Assembly (NCBI GenBank): GCA_002502785.1
Contig: DAQG01000088.1
Coordinates: 1 to 60,039, forward strand
Direction of reading: 5' to 3'
Source of the DNA: Methanothrix harundinacea
GTDB taxonomy: Archaea; Halobacteriota; Methanosarcinia; Methanotrichales; Methanotrichaceae
DNA: 60,039 bases
In this document: positions 59,344 through 60,039 of the stretch, piece after piece
Layout of the letters: each line of letters opens with the position of its first letter
Numbering within the stretch: position 1 is the stretch's first letter
Translations under genes and position numbers: made by a program
Notes under the pieces: generated by a model
What the model saw: the letters and a program-made list of their open reading frames with translations, nothing else
What the model was told of the DNA's origin: nothing
Databases searched by the model: none

Positions 59344-60039
59344 ATGTCTCGCCCTGAGCAGATCTCAATCCAAAAACACATGTCGCAGGAAGAGCTGCAG
59401 ACAAGAATAAAAACTCTTGAAACCAATACGAAAATACTACAAAGACTATATTTTATCAAGCATAGATATGATGGAGTAAGTGTAGAAGAAGCTTCACGCC
59501 TTGTTGGTGTTGCTAAGCCAGTTGGTTACACGTGGCAAAAACGATGGAATGAAAGCGGTTATGGCGGTCTGATTCCTCGATATGCTGGAGGAAGGCCATC
59601 TAAACTTTCAGATCAACAAAAAGAACAATTTCTACTATTGCTCAAAGACAAAGATTCGTGGACTACGGATGAGATTAGATTATTGATATTGAATGAATTT
59701 GGTGTAGAATATACGCTTAAACAAGTAAGAATAATTGCTAAAAAATTTGGTATGAAATACGCGAAACCCTTTACGCTTGATTATCGCAAACCGCCTAATG
59801 CAGATCAAATTTTAAAAAAAATACCAATGATTGATGAAAATACTATTGTGGGTTTTTTCGATGAATCATCACCTCAGACTACTGCGAATACACAGCGGAT
59901 ATTGTCCTTCGAGAAGCCGATAATTTATAAAAATACAACAAAATATAAGGCGAATGCGTTTGGTTTTTATGCACTTAATGGGGTGTTGGTGATCGATTTC
60001 AAAGATCACTCAAAGAAAAAGGCTCTTCGCTATTCCGTG
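59344..60039 (+). CDS. IS630-type transposase, cut by the window edge
   Basis: An open frame from ATG 59344 runs to the last base (232 codons, no stop). Residues about 20-115 are a helix-turn-helix pair of IS630 type (VEEASRLVGVAKPVGYTWQK, GGRPSKLSDQQKEQF), followed by the DDE_3 catalytic domain with the first Asp in VGFFDESSPQT. It is AT-rich against the genome. It may be an intact element whose 3' end lies outside the window. Left-end inverted repeat not resolved. Confidence 0.85.
   Translation, partial: MSRPEQISIQKHMSQEELQTRIKTLETNTKILQRLYFIKHRYDGVSVEEASRLVGVAKPVGYTWQKRWNESGYGGLIPRYAGGRPSKLSDQQKEQFLLLLKDKDSWTTDEIRLLILNEFGVEYTLKQVRIIAKKFGMKYAKPFTLDYRKPPNADQILKKIPMIDENTIVGFFDESSPQTTANTQRILSFEKPIIYKNTTKYKANAFGFYALNGVLVIDFKDHSKKKALRYSV

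Noticed and set aside
1..60039. CRISPR arrays, tRNA and rRNA genes
   Set aside because: No regularly spaced direct repeats with unique spacers and no tRNA- or rRNA-like stretch were seen on reading. The repeats found are coding (TIR/beta-helix and TPR) or short.

Overview
The window is from a GC-rich methanogenic archaeon. The best fit is the Methanosarcinales/Methanotrichales branch, such as a Methanothrix (Methanosaeta)-like acetoclastic methanogen. This is inferred from a nine-gene A-type ATP synthase operon followed by a tiny AhaG-like membrane protein, a form III RuBisCO with a ribose-1,5-bisphosphate isomerase, archaeal bifunctional FBP aldolase/phosphatase, a thermosome, an NrpR domain protein without a helix-turn-helix, AglB, PGF-CTERM-like proteins, and archaeal S19e/L39e/L31e/aIF6/LX/prefoldin/FtsY genes. 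Many genes start with TTG or GTG, and one appears to start with CTG. No tRNA, rRNA or CRISPR array was recognised.

Layout. 1-8 kb: an AT-rich membrane protein, a decayed copy of the 5' end of trpB2, a thermosome subunit, a CoA-transferase/GNAT fusion, intact trpB2 and an NAD-kinase-like gene. 8-16.7 kb (minus strand): the ATP synthase operon atpHIKECFABD plus a 58-residue AhaG-like gene. 16.8-24 kb: central carbon metabolism, with RuBisCO divergent from FBP aldolase/phosphatase, then a four-cluster ferredoxin, a tungsten aldehyde:ferredoxin oxidoreductase (AOR)-family enzyme, a PfkB sugar kinase and a class I aldolase. 24.2-26 kb: an AT-rich island with two tandem paralogues that share an RxxxxH motif (HEPN-like). 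26-33.7 kb: a GlmU-type enzyme, a YyaL-type thioredoxin-domain protein, two secreted proteins, ribose-1,5-bisphosphate isomerase, and small flavodoxin, cyclophilin-like and SnoaL-like proteins. 33.9-36 kb: a DUF4231 two-TM protein followed by a TIR/parallel-beta-helix fusion, the strongest candidate for an uncharacterised defence or signalling pair. 36-41 kb: an argB fragment, a dockerin-fused metal-chelate binding protein, a secreted TPR protein, CoA-binding and DJ-1/PfpI proteins. 40.7-45.7 kb: UDP-sugar dehydrogenase, AglB oligosaccharyltransferase and SerB. 46-50.2 kb: a translation and protein-targeting operon. 50.3-57.6 kb: a HARP (protein-only RNase P), NrpR domain protein, PolX, surface proteins and an orphan peptide/nickel-type binding protein. 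57.7-60 kb: a frameshifted gene and a graveyard of IS5-like and IS110 remnants, ending in an IS630-type transposase cut by the window edge.

How the genes may work together. RuBisCO and ribose-1,5-bisphosphate isomerase are two steps of the archaeal AMP/nucleoside salvage route to 3-phosphoglycerate, and FBP aldolase/phosphatase continues to fructose-6-phosphate. The ferredoxin, AOR-family enzyme, PfkB kinase and aldolase could instead run sugar phosphates downward with ferredoxin as electron acceptor. UDP-sugar dehydrogenase, the GlmU-type enzyme and AglB fit surface N-glycosylation, which would decorate the many exported proteins seen here. These pathway links are inferences from family assignment and gene order.
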